Positions 7,223 through 15,389 of a DNA stretch of 49,366 nucleotides are shown piece by piece; position 1 is the first letter of the stretch, and each line of letters starts with the position of its first letter. Location: positions 1 to 49,366 of IMG/VR virus record IMGVR_UViG_3300030329_004100; one strand, given 5' to 3'. The notes under the pieces are model-generated. The model worked only from the letters and a program-made list of their open reading frames with translations, did no database searches and was not told the origin of the DNA. This stretch comes from a virus. The position numbers and the translations under genes were made by a program.

Positions 7223-8206
7223 TTAAACTCCTAAATAGTCCTCTGGTACCGGTATCGTTGTTATTCCCCCCATACTCGGAACTCCTTGAGCTCCGTATGG
7301 GTCTCCTTGATACTGGCCACTTAAATAAGGATTATACCCCTGTGGTCCAGCAGGAATCAAATATTGTTTGCTCATTTCTGCTTCTTGGGCAGCTCTTGCT
7401 GCAGCTTGTTCTTGTTGTTGTGCCGCCTGTGTTTGTTGTTGTGCTTGCATATCAGCAATCATTTGTTGTAGTTGTTCAACCATGGACATAGCAGGAACCG
7501 GGTCTTTTTTAAAATCTACAACTGGTTCCTCTTCTATACTAATTACTGGATACCTGTCTCCTGTTATAGGGTCTGGCGCAGGGTCCATTGTTATACCCAT
7601 CAAAGAAGGCGGAACATTTGGACGCGCTTCTTGGAGAGCGGTAATTTGTTCTTGAAGACCTGTTGGATCAAACATTTGTCTTCCTTGTAGTTCAGCGATT
7701 TGTTCTTGAAGACCTGTTGGATCAAACATTTGTCTTCCTTGCAGTTCAGCGATTTGTTCTTGAAGACCTGTTGGATCAAACATTTGTCTTCCTTGCAGTT
7801 CAGCGATTTGTTCTTGAAGACCTGTTGGATCAAACATTTCTCTGCTTTCTAATGCGCCGAGTCTCGATTTTAAACCGCTTGGATCAAACATTTGTCGGCC
7901 TTCCAAATCACCTATTCTTGCTTGTAGCCCTGAAGGGTCAAACATTTGTCTTCCTTGTAACTCAGCAATTTGCTCTTGAATACCTGTTGGGTCAAACCTT
8001 TCCCTACTTTCTAATGAGCCGAGTCTTTCTTGAAGCCCTGCTAGTCCTTGCATAGAAGGAGCTGGAGGCAATCTCATAGGTTTATCAGCTGGGCCTAAAG
8101 GAGAAATAAGTTCTCTTGGTGGTCTTATAGGTCTGCTTTCAGGGAGCATAGACATAATGCCCGGACCAGGCATCATCTTTTTGTTTCCCATAAACCTACT
8201 TGCCAT
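7223..8206 (-). CDS. Virion-operon protein with tandem 18-residue repeats
   Basis: This 327-residue protein has a Pro/Met-rich start, then seven full and one degenerate copy of an 18-residue unit with consensus MFDPTGLQEQIAELQGRQ (about residues 65-195), followed by a Gln/Ala-rich coiled-coil stretch and a Gly/Pro/Tyr-rich tail. Three adjacent copies are almost identical at DNA level (54-bp period at 7650-7850), so recent duplication is likely. The start overlaps the portal stop by 11 nt. It could be a fibrous or scaffolding component; function unknown. Confidence 0.65.
   Translation of the reverse strand: MASRFMGNKKMMPGPGIMSMLPESRPIRPPRELISPLGPADKPMRLPPAPSMQGLAGLQERLGSLESRERFDPTGIQEQIAELQGRQMFDPSGLQARIGDLEGRQMFDPSGLKSRLGALESREMFDPTGLQEQIAELQGRQMFDPTGLQEQIAELQGRQMFDPTGLQEQIAELQGRQMFDPTGLQEQITALQEARPNVPPSLMGITMDPAPDPITGDRYPVISIEEEPVVDFKKDPVPAMSMVEQLQQMIADMQAQQQTQAAQQQEQAAARAAQEAEMSKQYLIPAGPQGYNPYLSGQYQGDPYGAQGVPSMGGITTIPVPEDYLGV
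7660..8010. repeat. 54-bp tandem repeats inside the 18-residue-repeat gene
   Basis: About seven units of 54 bp encode the MFDPTGLQEQ repeats. The four units at the low-coordinate end share nearly identical DNA (TTGTTCTTGAAGACCTG recurring every 54 nt), while those at the other end have diverged. Because 54 is a multiple of 3, other frames stay open too, which explains spurious long frames here. Confidence 0.85.
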
Positions 8207-10694
8207 CTTTTTTATCCTCTTTCTTGTCTTTGGCTATGCGTTCTCTTTCTACACTGGCTTTAAGTGCGGCCATGTCTTCTTGAGAACTGATTTTCTCTTC
8301 TTCCATTCGCATCTTCAGAACAGCTATGTCTTCTTGAGATTTTAGCTTTTCTTCTTCAGACTCGTCCTTCTGCCTAAGTTTTGCTTTATCTAAAGCAAGT
8401 TTCTTCTCAGCGATTTCTTTATCGTCTTGATTTTCTTGTGCTCTGAGCTGCAGCTCTTGCGCTTTTAGTTTTACCACTCCGTCATCAGGTGGTGTCAAGA
8501 TTTCCTCAAGTGCAGGCATTACTGTTTCCATTAATTGTAGCTCAATTTGTGCTTTAAGTGCTTCTTTTTCTGGATTAGGTGGAGGGGGCACCGGTCCCCC
8601 TTCTTGCATTTGTGGTGGCATCATACCGTTTGCTCCTGGTGGCATAGGCTGTTGTTCCGGCATTTGTTGGTCGGCAATCTTTTGCGCTTCCAGTGATATG
8701 TGCTGAAAGATGTGTGAAACCATGGACGGCATTGTTGCCGGATTCATCATAGCCACAGGGCTTTCCAATAAGGTTAGGTGCGCCTCGATATGCGTCATGT
8801 GTTCCTGTTCAGGGAACGCTGTAGCAGGAGCACCCATAAGTGCCGCACCATTTTCTTGCGCCGGGTCCACAGGAGCGGGAGGTGGTGGATCGGGCATTAA
8901 TAGTGCGTCAATGTTTTCTGAGCCTAACGCTTCATACATACGGCGATAGGATTCTTTAATATTGTGTATTTCTGGATTGCTTTGAACCAATTGTAGCTCT
9001 TGTTGCGCAAGCGAGATTCTTTGACTCATGGAAAAGAAGTTCGGATCAGAGACTGGAATGACATCAACGCGACCGTCAAAGTCTTGTTGTTTTATCATTT
9101 GATCCCCACCAGCTACTTGATACGGATACTCTGGTGGTAAAAATTCTGCGAACAATCTTGCAAGTATTTGAAACTCTGTTTTTTGTGCATAGTGCAATCG
9201 CTTATGGACCGCGGACATAACTCGTGTGCCTTGCTCCAAGAGTGCCATGGTGGTTCCAACAGGAAGTTCTTGATTGCCTTCGCCAATTTGTAGGTTAGCC
9301 AGTGAAGCAAATCTTTGACCTGCTTCCACGCACGAACCCATTAATGCAAGCAGAGTTTGTGACGGTTCTTTATAAGGAAGAGGTACTAAAGAATCTCGAA
9401 GTGCGCCTCCAGGTGCATCGACATCTCTAAACTCACCCGGCTCTAGTGGAGTCTCGTCGTCTCGGATTCTAAGCCCTCTGGCTTTAAATCCAGCGGGAAG
9501 ATTAGCGAGTGTTCCAGCATCGATTAATTGTCTTAGTGCTCCGGTGGCTGTTTTGGAGAGTCCTCCAATCATGTGAATTAAGCCGAATCCGTAGAAACCC
9601 AAGCCAGGGAGAAACTTGTAATGAACGAAGTATTGAATTTTTGTTTTCAGTGGATCGTTCGGATTATAGTTTCTACGGATCGCTAGAACCTGGTTTGATG
9701 TTCGATCGACGGTTATTATGTATGGGAGATGAAAACCATCAGGATCTTCAAAACCAGGTATGTCCATGGATACATGAAACTCTAGGAGCTCATACATCAT
9801 TTCATTTGTTCCTGTGCTCAGCCCTTCGAGCTCGTCTACTTTGTCTTTTGGCTTGCTAGCGATATTTGTTTCGCTGGCCTCTAGGGTAATGTCTCGATAA
9901 AAACCTGCTACTTGTTGTGTTCGCACTTCGTTGTACGTCATTTTTACAACATGGGTTACGCGCTCGCACGTTTCAATGTCACTGGCTGTGTACGGAACAA
10001 CTAAATCTTCAGTGGGTACAAAAGTGCTGACTGCTCTTTGTTTGCTGGGATCAAAATAAACTTTCTTAAAAGCAGAACCGGCTAGGGGCAAATAAAACAG
10101 TAATTGGTCCATTTCAGGGGTGTATTCCTGCATTATTGTCGTGATTTGGTAGTTCATAAACTCTTGCACGCGTTGCGCTTGAGCCTCACTATCTGGGTTT
10201 TCAAGCCCCATAATTCTGGTTTTTACCGGTCCTTTTGCTGGAAGCAGCTCTTTAAAGGCTTGGGCTTGGAATTGTGTAACTGATTCTGCTAGGAGGGGGT
10301 GGGTGACACCGCTTGCGCCTGGAAACGGTCGTTCACGATCTTCATATTTGAAACCAAGTAGATTAAGTCCTTCGACATAGGTTTGTTCCCAATCTTGTCT
10401 GCTGGAATGGTCGTCTTCAAAATCACCAACCAGCTCGTTGGCAATTCGTCCCAGTTCGGATTCATCAATATATTCTGCTAAATTGGCCTCAAACGGAATA
10501 TCTGCTTGCACGTCCATCTCTTCTGGACCAAAGTTTATTTCTGCTGAACCGTCTTCTATAAAAGAAACCGCAGCACCATTGTCCATGGTCCCTGGTTCTT
10601 CGATCTCGACCGTTTGTCCGTCCTCGACTTCCAAGTCGATTAGATCAGAAATTCGATCTATGTTCGTCGGCTTATTTCCGCCAATCATTGCCAT
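8196..10694 (-). CDS. Portal protein
   Basis: This 832-residue protein forms the dodecameric DNA channel at the unique vertex. Family features include an acidic start of about 70 residues, DWEQTYVEGLNLLGFKYEDR, PFPGASGVTHPLLAESV, TEDLVVPYTASDIETCERV, HFLP-like YKFLPGLGFYGFG and GGLSKTATGALRQLIDAGTL, typical of the P22/SU10-type portals of marine podovirus-like phages. From about residue 735 a long charged coiled coil forms a C-terminal barrel-like extension. It starts 1 nt into the stop of its upstream neighbour. Assignment is firm; the exact subfamily is by recollection. Confidence 0.85.
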   Translation of the reverse strand: MAMIGGNKPTNIDRISDLIDLEVEDGQTVEIEEPGTMDNGAAVSFIEDGSAEINFGPEEMDVQADIPFEANLAEYIDESELGRIANELVGDFEDDHSSRQDWEQTYVEGLNLLGFKYEDRERPFPGASGVTHPLLAESVTQFQAQAFKELLPAKGPVKTRIMGLENPDSEAQAQRVQEFMNYQITTIMQEYTPEMDQLLFYLPLAGSAFKKVYFDPSKQRAVSTFVPTEDLVVPYTASDIETCERVTHVVKMTYNEVRTQQVAGFYRDITLEASETNIASKPKDKVDELEGLSTGTNEMMYELLEFHVSMDIPGFEDPDGFHLPYIITVDRTSNQVLAIRRNYNPNDPLKTKIQYFVHYKFLPGLGFYGFGLIHMIGGLSKTATGALRQLIDAGTLANLPAGFKARGLRIRDDETPLEPGEFRDVDAPGGALRDSLVPLPYKEPSQTLLALMGSCVEAGQRFASLANLQIGEGNQELPVGTTMALLEQGTRVMSAVHKRLHYAQKTEFQILARLFAEFLPPEYPYQVAGGDQMIKQQDFDGRVDVIPVSDPNFFSMSQRISLAQQELQLVQSNPEIHNIKESYRRMYEALGSENIDALLMPDPPPPAPVDPAQENGAALMGAPATAFPEQEHMTHIEAHLTLLESPVAMMNPATMPSMVSHIFQHISLEAQKIADQQMPEQQPMPPGANGMMPPQMQEGGPVPPPPNPEKEALKAQIELQLMETVMPALEEILTPPDDGVVKLKAQELQLRAQENQDDKEIAEKKLALDKAKLRQKDESEEEKLKSQEDIAVLKMRMEEEKISSQEDMAALKASVERERIAKDKKEDKKDGK

Positions 10695-11305
10695 TAGTCT
10701 ACCCTCATTTTTGGATCAGCTTGGCCCCAGGACCTAGGAAGAGGTTGTAACCAGTCCATTAGAAACTCACCTGTTTTCTCTCCGAAGCTCGGTTCTGGCA
10801 CCATCGTTGCCTCTGCCATTTTTGCAAGGGCTGGTGCTAACGCAGCTCCAAGGACGTATGGCTTATCAGAAAGACCTCTCTTGTAGTCGGTTTCTTTCGC
10901 TAGTTCAATTATATCTTTTATTTCTCGGTTTATCTCGTTAGCCCTTTGATCGTAGAATCTTTTTTCTTTCATGTCTCCTCCCAAGCTTTTCTTTTGAACG
11001 TTACGAAGACTCATAATCGTGTTTTGAGCATAGGTTAGTGCCGCCATGTCTTCAATGTCGGGATTTGCAGCTTTAATGATTTTTGCAAGAAGGTGTATGC
11101 TTTTCTGGTCGTCGCCTTTGTGCAAATGCTGGTGAATCCACTCATAGTTTCTGGTGGAGTCCCCTTGTATTTTCGGGGATCCAACATAGGGCGCTCGCCC
11201 ATGTTTTTTCAACCGCTGGAGCTTTTCTATTGCCAGCATCGTAGGGTCTTCTGTTCTATCAAACAAAGACGCTATGCCTTTTGCTGCTTTAACTGGGTTG
11301 GGCAT
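10694..11305 (-). CDS. Hypothetical late protein
   Basis: This 203-residue protein has helical charged regions (MLAIEKLQRLKKHGRAPYVG, EINREIKDIIELAKETDY) and a short hydrophobic LGAALAPALAKMAEA segment. No catalytic motif is seen. It sits between the portal gene (1-nt overlap) and another unknown gene, all in one late operon, so it may be a minor virion protein carried in through the portal. That is inference from position. Confidence 0.55.
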   Translation of the reverse strand: MPNPVKAAKGIASLFDRTEDPTMLAIEKLQRLKKHGRAPYVGSPKIQGDSTRNYEWIHQHLHKGDDQKSIHLLAKIIKAANPDIEDMAALTYAQNTIMSLRNVQKKSLGGDMKEKRFYDQRANEINREIKDIIELAKETDYKRGLSDKPYVLGAALAPALAKMAEATMVPEPSFGEKTGEFLMDWLQPLPRSWGQADPKMRVD

Positions 11306-11308
11306 TAG

Positions 11309-11953
11309 TTAGTCCCCAAACAGTCTGTTGAAAAGCAATAAGTCCGCTATTGAACCTTCTTCAAGTCCGGGTTCTGGGTCAGGTTCGTCATAACCGCCTC
11401 CTGCTGATGCTCCCATCATTGTTGCGCCCATCATTTTACCAACAGCATCGCCTGTATCTCTCATGCCTCTGAACTCTGGTTTAACCAAAAAAGAGTCTTG
11501 TATCATTTCAGGAAGTCTGCCTTCTCTGGCCGCTCCTTCCATCATTGCGCCTCCTACAAAACCTGCGCCTGTTGCTCCTATCATTTTTATAATGTCCATA
11601 GAAAGTTGAGCTGGATTTGCTTTAGCAAGTGCAGCAGAATCTGCATTTCTAACAGCTGTTGCTGCTGATTTAATCGCTTCTACTTTTTTATCTGCTGGAA
11701 GATCCATTTTCATAACTGAATCTTTAATCATTTCCATGGTTTCGTCTCCGACTTTCTTGGCTCGCATGGCTGTGGTTCCAGGGCTTCTGACAGGGGAGGC
11801 ATATTTATAGCGCATGTATTCACCCAGTACCCGTTCCTCTTGTTCCTTGGCTTTTCTCTCCGCTATTTCTTCCGGGGTCAGTCGACGGTTGGGCTTGGGC
11901 TTTCTTTTAAGCAAAGACCCAATGCCTTTAGTAAGTAGACTTCTAATTGCCAT
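11309..11953 (-). CDS. Hypothetical late protein with a glycine-rich hydrophobic segment
   Basis: This 214-residue protein has a basic start (LLKRKPKPNRRLTPEEI), a helical Ala/Lys region, then a Gly-rich hydrophobic segment (MIGATGAGFVGGAMMEGA) near residue 130, and an acidic tail. Such segments resemble those in internal virion proteins that enter membranes during ejection. Its ATG overlaps the stop of the 54-residue gene. Function unknown. Confidence 0.55.
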   Translation of the reverse strand: MAIRSLLTKGIGSLLKRKPKPNRRLTPEEIAERKAKEQEERVLGEYMRYKYASPVRSPGTTAMRAKKVGDETMEMIKDSVMKMDLPADKKVEAIKSAATAVRNADSAALAKANPAQLSMDIIKMIGATGAGFVGGAMMEGAAREGRLPEMIQDSFLVKPEFRGMRDTGDAVGKMMGATMMGASAGGGYDEPDPEPGLEEGSIADLLLFNRLFGD

Positions 11954-12117
11954 TAGTAGACGCCTGTAAAATTAGTGCCGCGTTCTGCTGCGCCTTTGCC
12001 TCTTGATTTACCTTTCCCTGCGCCGGGTTTTGGTCCTTTGCTGGTTGCCATGGTTTTTTGTTTTGCATAAGGAACAAACCCTTGGTCTTTGATTACCTCA
12101 CCTTTTTTAGCTTTCAC
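11953..12117 (-). CDS. Small basic Lys/Gly-rich protein, GTG start
   Basis: A 54-residue frame fits between the large terminase and the 214-residue gene. It begins at a GTG (12115-12117) with GGAGAGATCA upstream, reads KAKKGEVIKDQGFVPYAKQK, and continues with SKGPKPGAGKGKSRGKGAAE. Its TAA overlaps the next ATG (TAATG). It is highly basic and may bind nucleic acid or the acidic portal region; no family is recognised. Confidence 0.6.
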   Translation of the reverse strand: MKAKKGEVIKDQGFVPYAKQKTMATSKGPKPGAGKGKSRGKGAAERGTNFTGVY

Positions 12118-12126
12118 TGATCTCTC

Positions 12127-13638
12127 CTAGTAATATTCTTTAATTCTGCGTGGATTATTGTCCTGCATATCGTAATCCGATTCTAACCCAATAAAGCCGC
12201 CTTGTCGATAGCGCAACAACGCTTGCGTGGTCGAATCCACCAAATCGTCGTGGTCGCCAAACGGAAAAGCGGCACATTCTTCAACCAGTTCTTCCGCCCA
12301 ACGGGTGTCTGGTACATACACCATGCCCGATTCCAGAATTGGTGCAACAGAATTTACACGCGCAATTTTATCTTGCCCTTTACCAGGGGAGTAATTCACT
12401 ACAGGAATCCCCGCTGCTCGCAATTCGTCAGTAAGCGGCATACCGGAGGCTTTGGCTTCAATAATAATGGTGTCGGGGTCCCAATAACTGTACTGATCGT
12501 AGGCCACTCGTTTGAGTTCAGGAAAATCCCACCGCCCTTTTTTGCTGTCCAGGAGTAATAATGCCGGTCGTGGTGAGCCTTCTTCAGGTTGGAACACACA
12601 CCAAGTAGTAATAGCTGAATAGTCCGCTGTTTCTTTTTTGGAAAACGCTGTGTCGTAGCTTTGAATGACGTAGTGCATTTCTGGCACTTCTTTTTTGTTC
12701 CATTTTTTCCACCACTCTCTTTTTAGTATCGCCCCTTCTTCCGAAGTCGGGTTTTGCATCCACTGGGCTTCCCATTTAGACACCGGAAGTGAGGCTTTTA
12801 CCCCTTGGAGCTCTTCAAGTCTCCAATATTCCGGCCATAGCGCTTTGCCAGATTCAGGGAAAATAGCTGGAAATTCTACGACTTCCCATTGATCGGCATG
12901 ATCTTCGACCTGTTTGCTAAGCAGTCTCCCAGTTAAGTCTTTGGTGCTCCATCTCGTCATCACAATAACAATAGCACCACCGGGTTGTAGTCTTTGGCGA
13001 GGGCCTGAAGAATAGTATTCCCACGCATTGTCCAGGGCCGTTGGACTCAAAGCGTCTTGCTCCGAGTGAATATCATCGAGTACCAATAAATCTGCCCCCC
13101 GTCCGGTAACGGCACCGCCAATACCAGAATAAAACGCTTCGCCTCCCCCGTTGGTTTCCCAACGTCCTGCAGATTTACTATCGGCTTTTAGCGCCACCCC
13201 TGGAAAAACTCCTTGATAATCAGGCGAGTCAATAATATCTCGGACGCGCCGTCCAAAACGAAAGGCAAGTTCAGCGGTGTGCGTAATCTGCATGACCTTT
13301 AACTTTGGGTTTCTGCCTAAAATCCATGACGGGAAGTAAGTGGAAGCAAATTCACTCTTCGTGTGTCTGGGAGGCATATTGATAATAAGCCGTTTCAGCT
13401 CTCCGCGTGCGACTCGTTCGAGCTTCTCAGCAAATATTTGGTGGTGTCGACCTTCAACAAAGTCTGGCCACATGTGTTTGACATACGTCAGAAAGCTTTC
13501 TGCGCCATTGCGTTGGAGTTGTTTAGCGTTTAACGCCTCTGTTAGTTCAATTAATTCCTTAGTCGCATCAGGGTATTGCTCTGCTAAACGATCCAAGTCA
13601 ATATCTACATTATACGTCGATTCAGTTCCTTTTTGCAT
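12127..13638 (-). CDS. terL: Terminase large subunit
   Basis: This 503-residue ATPase-nuclease pumps and cuts phage DNA at the portal. The Walker A is MPPRHTKS at residues 88-95, the Walker B LLVLDDI at 184-190 and the coupling TRW at 228-230. The RNase H-like nuclease has D329 (SYDT), E394 (IIIEAKASG) and the DHDDLVD cluster near 462-468. All key residues are present, so the enzyme should be active. It follows a small 60-residue gene, which overlaps its start by 34 nt, and precedes the portal group. The small subunit gene is not adjacent: a candidate is at 21107-21607. Confidence 0.93.
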   Translation of the reverse strand: MQKGTESTYNVDIDLDRLAEQYPDATKELIELTEALNAKQLQRNGAESFLTYVKHMWPDFVEGRHHQIFAEKLERVARGELKRLIINMPPRHTKSEFASTYFPSWILGRNPKLKVMQITHTAELAFRFGRRVRDIIDSPDYQGVFPGVALKADSKSAGRWETNGGGEAFYSGIGGAVTGRGADLLVLDDIHSEQDALSPTALDNAWEYYSSGPRQRLQPGGAIVIVMTRWSTKDLTGRLLSKQVEDHADQWEVVEFPAIFPESGKALWPEYWRLEELQGVKASLPVSKWEAQWMQNPTSEEGAILKREWWKKWNKKEVPEMHYVIQSYDTAFSKKETADYSAITTWCVFQPEEGSPRPALLLLDSKKGRWDFPELKRVAYDQYSYWDPDTIIIEAKASGMPLTDELRAAGIPVVNYSPGKGQDKIARVNSVAPILESGMVYVPDTRWAEELVEECAAFPFGDHDDLVDSTTQALLRYRQGGFIGLESDYDMQDNNPRRIKEYY

Positions 13639-13787
13639 TTATTAATGTGCTTCTTTTTTGAATTAGGGTTGTTTATATACGACAACAGGTCCTTGGTCGA
13701 AGTGCCTTTCATCCAATAATAAACGACCTTGGTCTTTCCTGTCCGGCGATCAAAGAGCTTTTCTGTTGGTTTAAATTTAATCGGCAT
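13605..13787 (-). CDS. Small basic protein upstream of the large terminase
   Basis: This 60-residue protein contains FDRRTGKTKVVYYWMKG, then TKDLLSYINNPNSKKKH and a basic KCKKELNRR end. I recall comparable short proteins with a TxELxxxLN...KxKxKxxxELxRR pattern placed just before terminase genes in marine phages, which supports it as real despite a 34-nt overlap with terL. Its start overlaps the HNH gene's stop by 11 nt. Function unknown. Confidence 0.6.
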   Translation of the reverse strand: MPIKFKPTEKLFDRRTGKTKVVYYWMKGTSTKDLLSYINNPNSKKKHINKCKKELNRRIM

Positions 13788-14229
13788 TACCTGTCTCTTT
13801 TGTTGTTACTATGTTTTTGCACCACCAATACAGTTCTCCTTCTCCCAGGGTGTGTTTCATTATATTGACTCGTTGTGTCACCAGTTGAATGTTTCCTATT
13901 ATATAGCCTTTATTAGGATCTTTTCTATCAATACTGGCATTAAGATCCTGTTTGCCTTCACCCCCTTGCCAGGTCATAAACACCCCGGACAAAGCGCAGC
14001 GCCCACGTTGTTTCTGCCAAAGTTTTTTAATATGCGCTAAGGAAATGTCCCATTCCATGCTTTTCCTAGCTGCCTTGAGTTTACTAAAAACGACAGCGAG
14101 ATAGGATTCCGGCGTATGATTCCTTGCCGCGTTTCTTTTAAAAGAGGTGCATCGCTTACAGACGTTTCGCTTGCCGGTGTACTTTTCATTGGAAAGTTCC
14201 CTTTGGCAAGTGATGCAAGTTTTTTTCAT
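13777..14229 (-). CDS. HNH endonuclease with N-terminal zinc-binding module
   Basis: This 150-residue protein has a zinc module with CxxC at 5-8 and 24-27, then an HNH-type core: RGRCALSG at 76-82 and SIDRKDPNKGYIIGNIQLV at 99-117 followed by QRVNIMKH. This resembles phage HNH enzymes that sit beside terminase genes and nick DNA during packaging, as well as free-standing homing nucleases. As the first gene after the late promoter, next to terL, a packaging role is favoured. Whether it is a homing element instead is open. Confidence 0.75.
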   Translation of the reverse strand: MKKTCITCQRELSNEKYTGKRNVCKRCTSFKRNAARNHTPESYLAVVFSKLKAARKSMEWDISLAHIKKLWQKQRGRCALSGVFMTWQGGEGKQDLNASIDRKDPNKGYIIGNIQLVTQRVNIMKHTLGEGELYWWCKNIVTTKETGNAD

Positions 14230-14272
14230 ATAAAAAATTTTTCCTTCGACCAGGGACTCCTAGACCCTTTTT

Positions 14273-14301
14273 GTTATATAAAAGGGATTAAAAAATGTCA
14301 A
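14273..14301 (-). promoter_or_regulatory. Late-operon promoter with tandem 9-bp repeat upstream
   Basis: Reading the minus strand, TTGACA (14296-14301) is separated by exactly 17 nt from TATAAC (14273-14278), a near-consensus sigma70 promoter facing the HNH-terL-portal operon. Immediately upstream of the -35, CAGAATATT occurs twice in tandem (14301-14318), a possible regulator site. The giant inverted repeat lies about 35 nt further upstream. Confidence 0.75.
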
Positions 14302-14351
14302 ATATTCTGAATATTCTGTACCCGTCTGTTTTCTGCTCTTTAGAAGATAAT

Positions 14352-14452
14352 AGACAAGCTAGCAATAGGGGGGGATAGCCCCTTTGTATATTCAATTAGT
14401 ACAAGTATGCCTAATTGCAAAGGTTCTATCCCCCCCTATTGCTAGCTTGTCT
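14352..14452. repeat. Giant inverted repeat: 27-bp perfect arms with nested stems
   Basis: Arms 14352-14378 and 14426-14452 are perfect reverse complements over 27 bp, starting AGACAAGCTAGC and including a run of seven G paired with seven C. Inside, CCTTTG (14381-14386) pairs with CAAAGG (14418-14423), and CAATTAG (14393-14399) with CTAATTG (14411-14417), leaving an 11-nt loop. The outer ends AGACAAGC and GCTTGTCT match the hairpin-repeat family at 15.7-17.9 kb. It lies in a 287-nt gene-free stretch between the late promoter and the early genes and could act as origin, packaging site or terminator. Confidence 0.9.
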
Positions 14453-14476
14453 GGGCCGCCGATTTGAGTAGCAAGC

Positions 14477-14509
14477 GCCCTTAGAGTGCGTTAGAGGCGC
14501 TCTAAGGGC
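14477..14509. terminator. Hairpin downstream of the small minus-strand genes
   Basis: GCCCTTAGAG (14477-14486) pairs perfectly with CTCTAAGGGC (14500-14509) around a 13-nt loop, 8 nt beyond the stop of the 65-residue gene. There is no good U tract on either side, so termination is plausible but not certain; it may also stabilise the mRNA 3' end. Confidence 0.5.
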
Positions 14510-14516
14510 TTATTGG

Positions 14517-14714
14517 TTAGATGTCTAAGTCAATCCCGTTCTCAGAGATGATTGCTTTCGCAACATGAATAATTCTCGCTAGTATCTTACGTTCCTTACA
14601 CATTGAAAGGTAGGTTGTGTAATCACCAGCTTCCATTATGTGAATCATAGATTCCAACGATTCTAAATCAAGTTCTAGTTTATCTAGTGTTTTATCTAAG
14701 TAGATCATTTTCAA
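14517..14714 (-). CDS. Hypothetical small early protein
   Basis: This 65-residue, largely helical, Leu/Glu-rich protein (LDKTLDKLELDLESLESMIH) contains no recognised motif. It is third in a minus-strand unit starting from the promoter at 15259-15286 and is followed by a hairpin. A GGGGGGATAG stretch upstream may serve as ribosome binding site. Function unknown. Confidence 0.55.
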   Translation of the reverse strand: MKMIYLDKTLDKLELDLESLESMIHIMEAGDYTTYLSMCKERKILARIIHVAKAIISENGIDLDI

Positions 14715-14726
14715 CTATCCCCCCTG

Positions 14727-15014
14727 TTATTTTCCAAATTGATTAGTATTAGTCACCAGTTTTAGCAAGTTTGGTACACCTTTGGCTGTATTCATTGATT
14801 GATCTCTACCATAAGGCGCGATTCCATTGTCTTGCATAGACACTTGATGATCGTGAACATCGAACAACTCATCAACAACAGCTGTTGGTAGATGTAGCAC
14901 ACAAAGGCCTGTTCTATATTCATGCTCACCACTACAACTGCGTTTTATAGAGGACGCAGACTCAGTTGAGTCTGCGTCTGCTATTTTCCAGTCGCTATAA
15001 AGCCAACTATCCAT
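14727..15014 (-). CDS. Hypothetical small early protein
   Basis: A 95-residue frame starting at the ATG at 15012-15014 (MDSWLYSDWKIADADSTESA) overlaps the upstream gene's stop within ATGGATAG, suggesting translational coupling. An upstream alternative start would overlap the previous gene by 80 nt and is less likely. Middle residues read GEHEYRTGLCVLHLPTAVVD. A 26-bp near-palindrome (14953-14978) lies within the coding sequence. No family recognised. Confidence 0.5.
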   Translation of the reverse strand: MDSWLYSDWKIADADSTESASSIKRSCSGEHEYRTGLCVLHLPTAVVDELFDVHDHQVSMQDNGIAPYGRDQSMNTAKGVPNLLKLVTNTNQFGK

Positions 15015-15213
15015 CGTTGGTAATCCTTGGTGCGTTGTCCAAAGTATCAGTAATGGTATCAATGGCAAATTGGACATTGTGGTCAATGTTGCCTTGATTT
15101 TTACTGGCTAAGAGTTTGATTAAACTCATCACTACTTTGATGTCGTCTCTATCGAGATCGCACGCTATAGCCATCATTGGTACGTCGTTTACGTTTGTTA
15201 TTTCATTTGGCAT
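15007..15213 (-). CDS. Hypothetical small early protein
   Basis: This 68-residue acidic protein (MPNEITNVNDVPMMAIACDL, then VVMSLIKLLASKNQGNID) is first in the minus-strand early unit. The AAAAGGGGGCTAAA sequence upstream provides a ribosome binding site. No motif is recognised. Confidence 0.6.
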   Translation of the reverse strand: MPNEITNVNDVPMMAIACDLDRDDIKVVMSLIKLLASKNQGNIDHNVQFAIDTITDTLDNAPRITNDG

Positions 15214-15233
15214 TTTAGCCCCCTTTTTTATTG

Positions 15234-15286
15234 GTAGGCTTAATTGCCTACTCTTACTATCTTAATGATTTTATAGGATATGTCAA
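15234..15286 (-). promoter_or_regulatory. Minus-strand early promoter with leader palindrome
   Basis: TTGACA (15281-15286, read on the minus strand) lies 16 nt from TAAGAT (15259-15264). Just past the expected start site, GTAGGC (15246-15251) and GCCTAC (15234-15239) form a 6-bp palindrome around AATTAA, a possible operator or 5' hairpin. It faces the three small genes at 14517-15213. Confidence 0.65.
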
Positions 15287-15331
15287 TAATTATTTTATAT
15301 TGGTGTTTGTTTTTAAACAACGCATTTAGGC

Positions 15332-15359
15332 TTGACTTATGGGATAGGTCGCGTAGAAT
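15332..15359 (+). promoter_or_regulatory. Plus-strand early promoter
   Basis: TTGACT (15332-15337) and TAGAAT (15354-15359) are 16 nt apart. With the divergent minus promoter at 15259-15286, this makes a two-way early control region. An AACGAGGATG Shine-Dalgarno precedes the first gene. Confidence 0.65.
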
Positions 15360-15389
15360 CTTAGATGTACTTAACAACGAGGATGTTCA

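Noticed and set aside
7600-7833. Minus-strand repeat frame with FKNKSLNCKEDKC units
   Set aside because: It is a frame-shifted reading of the 54-bp tandem repeats inside the 327-residue gene.
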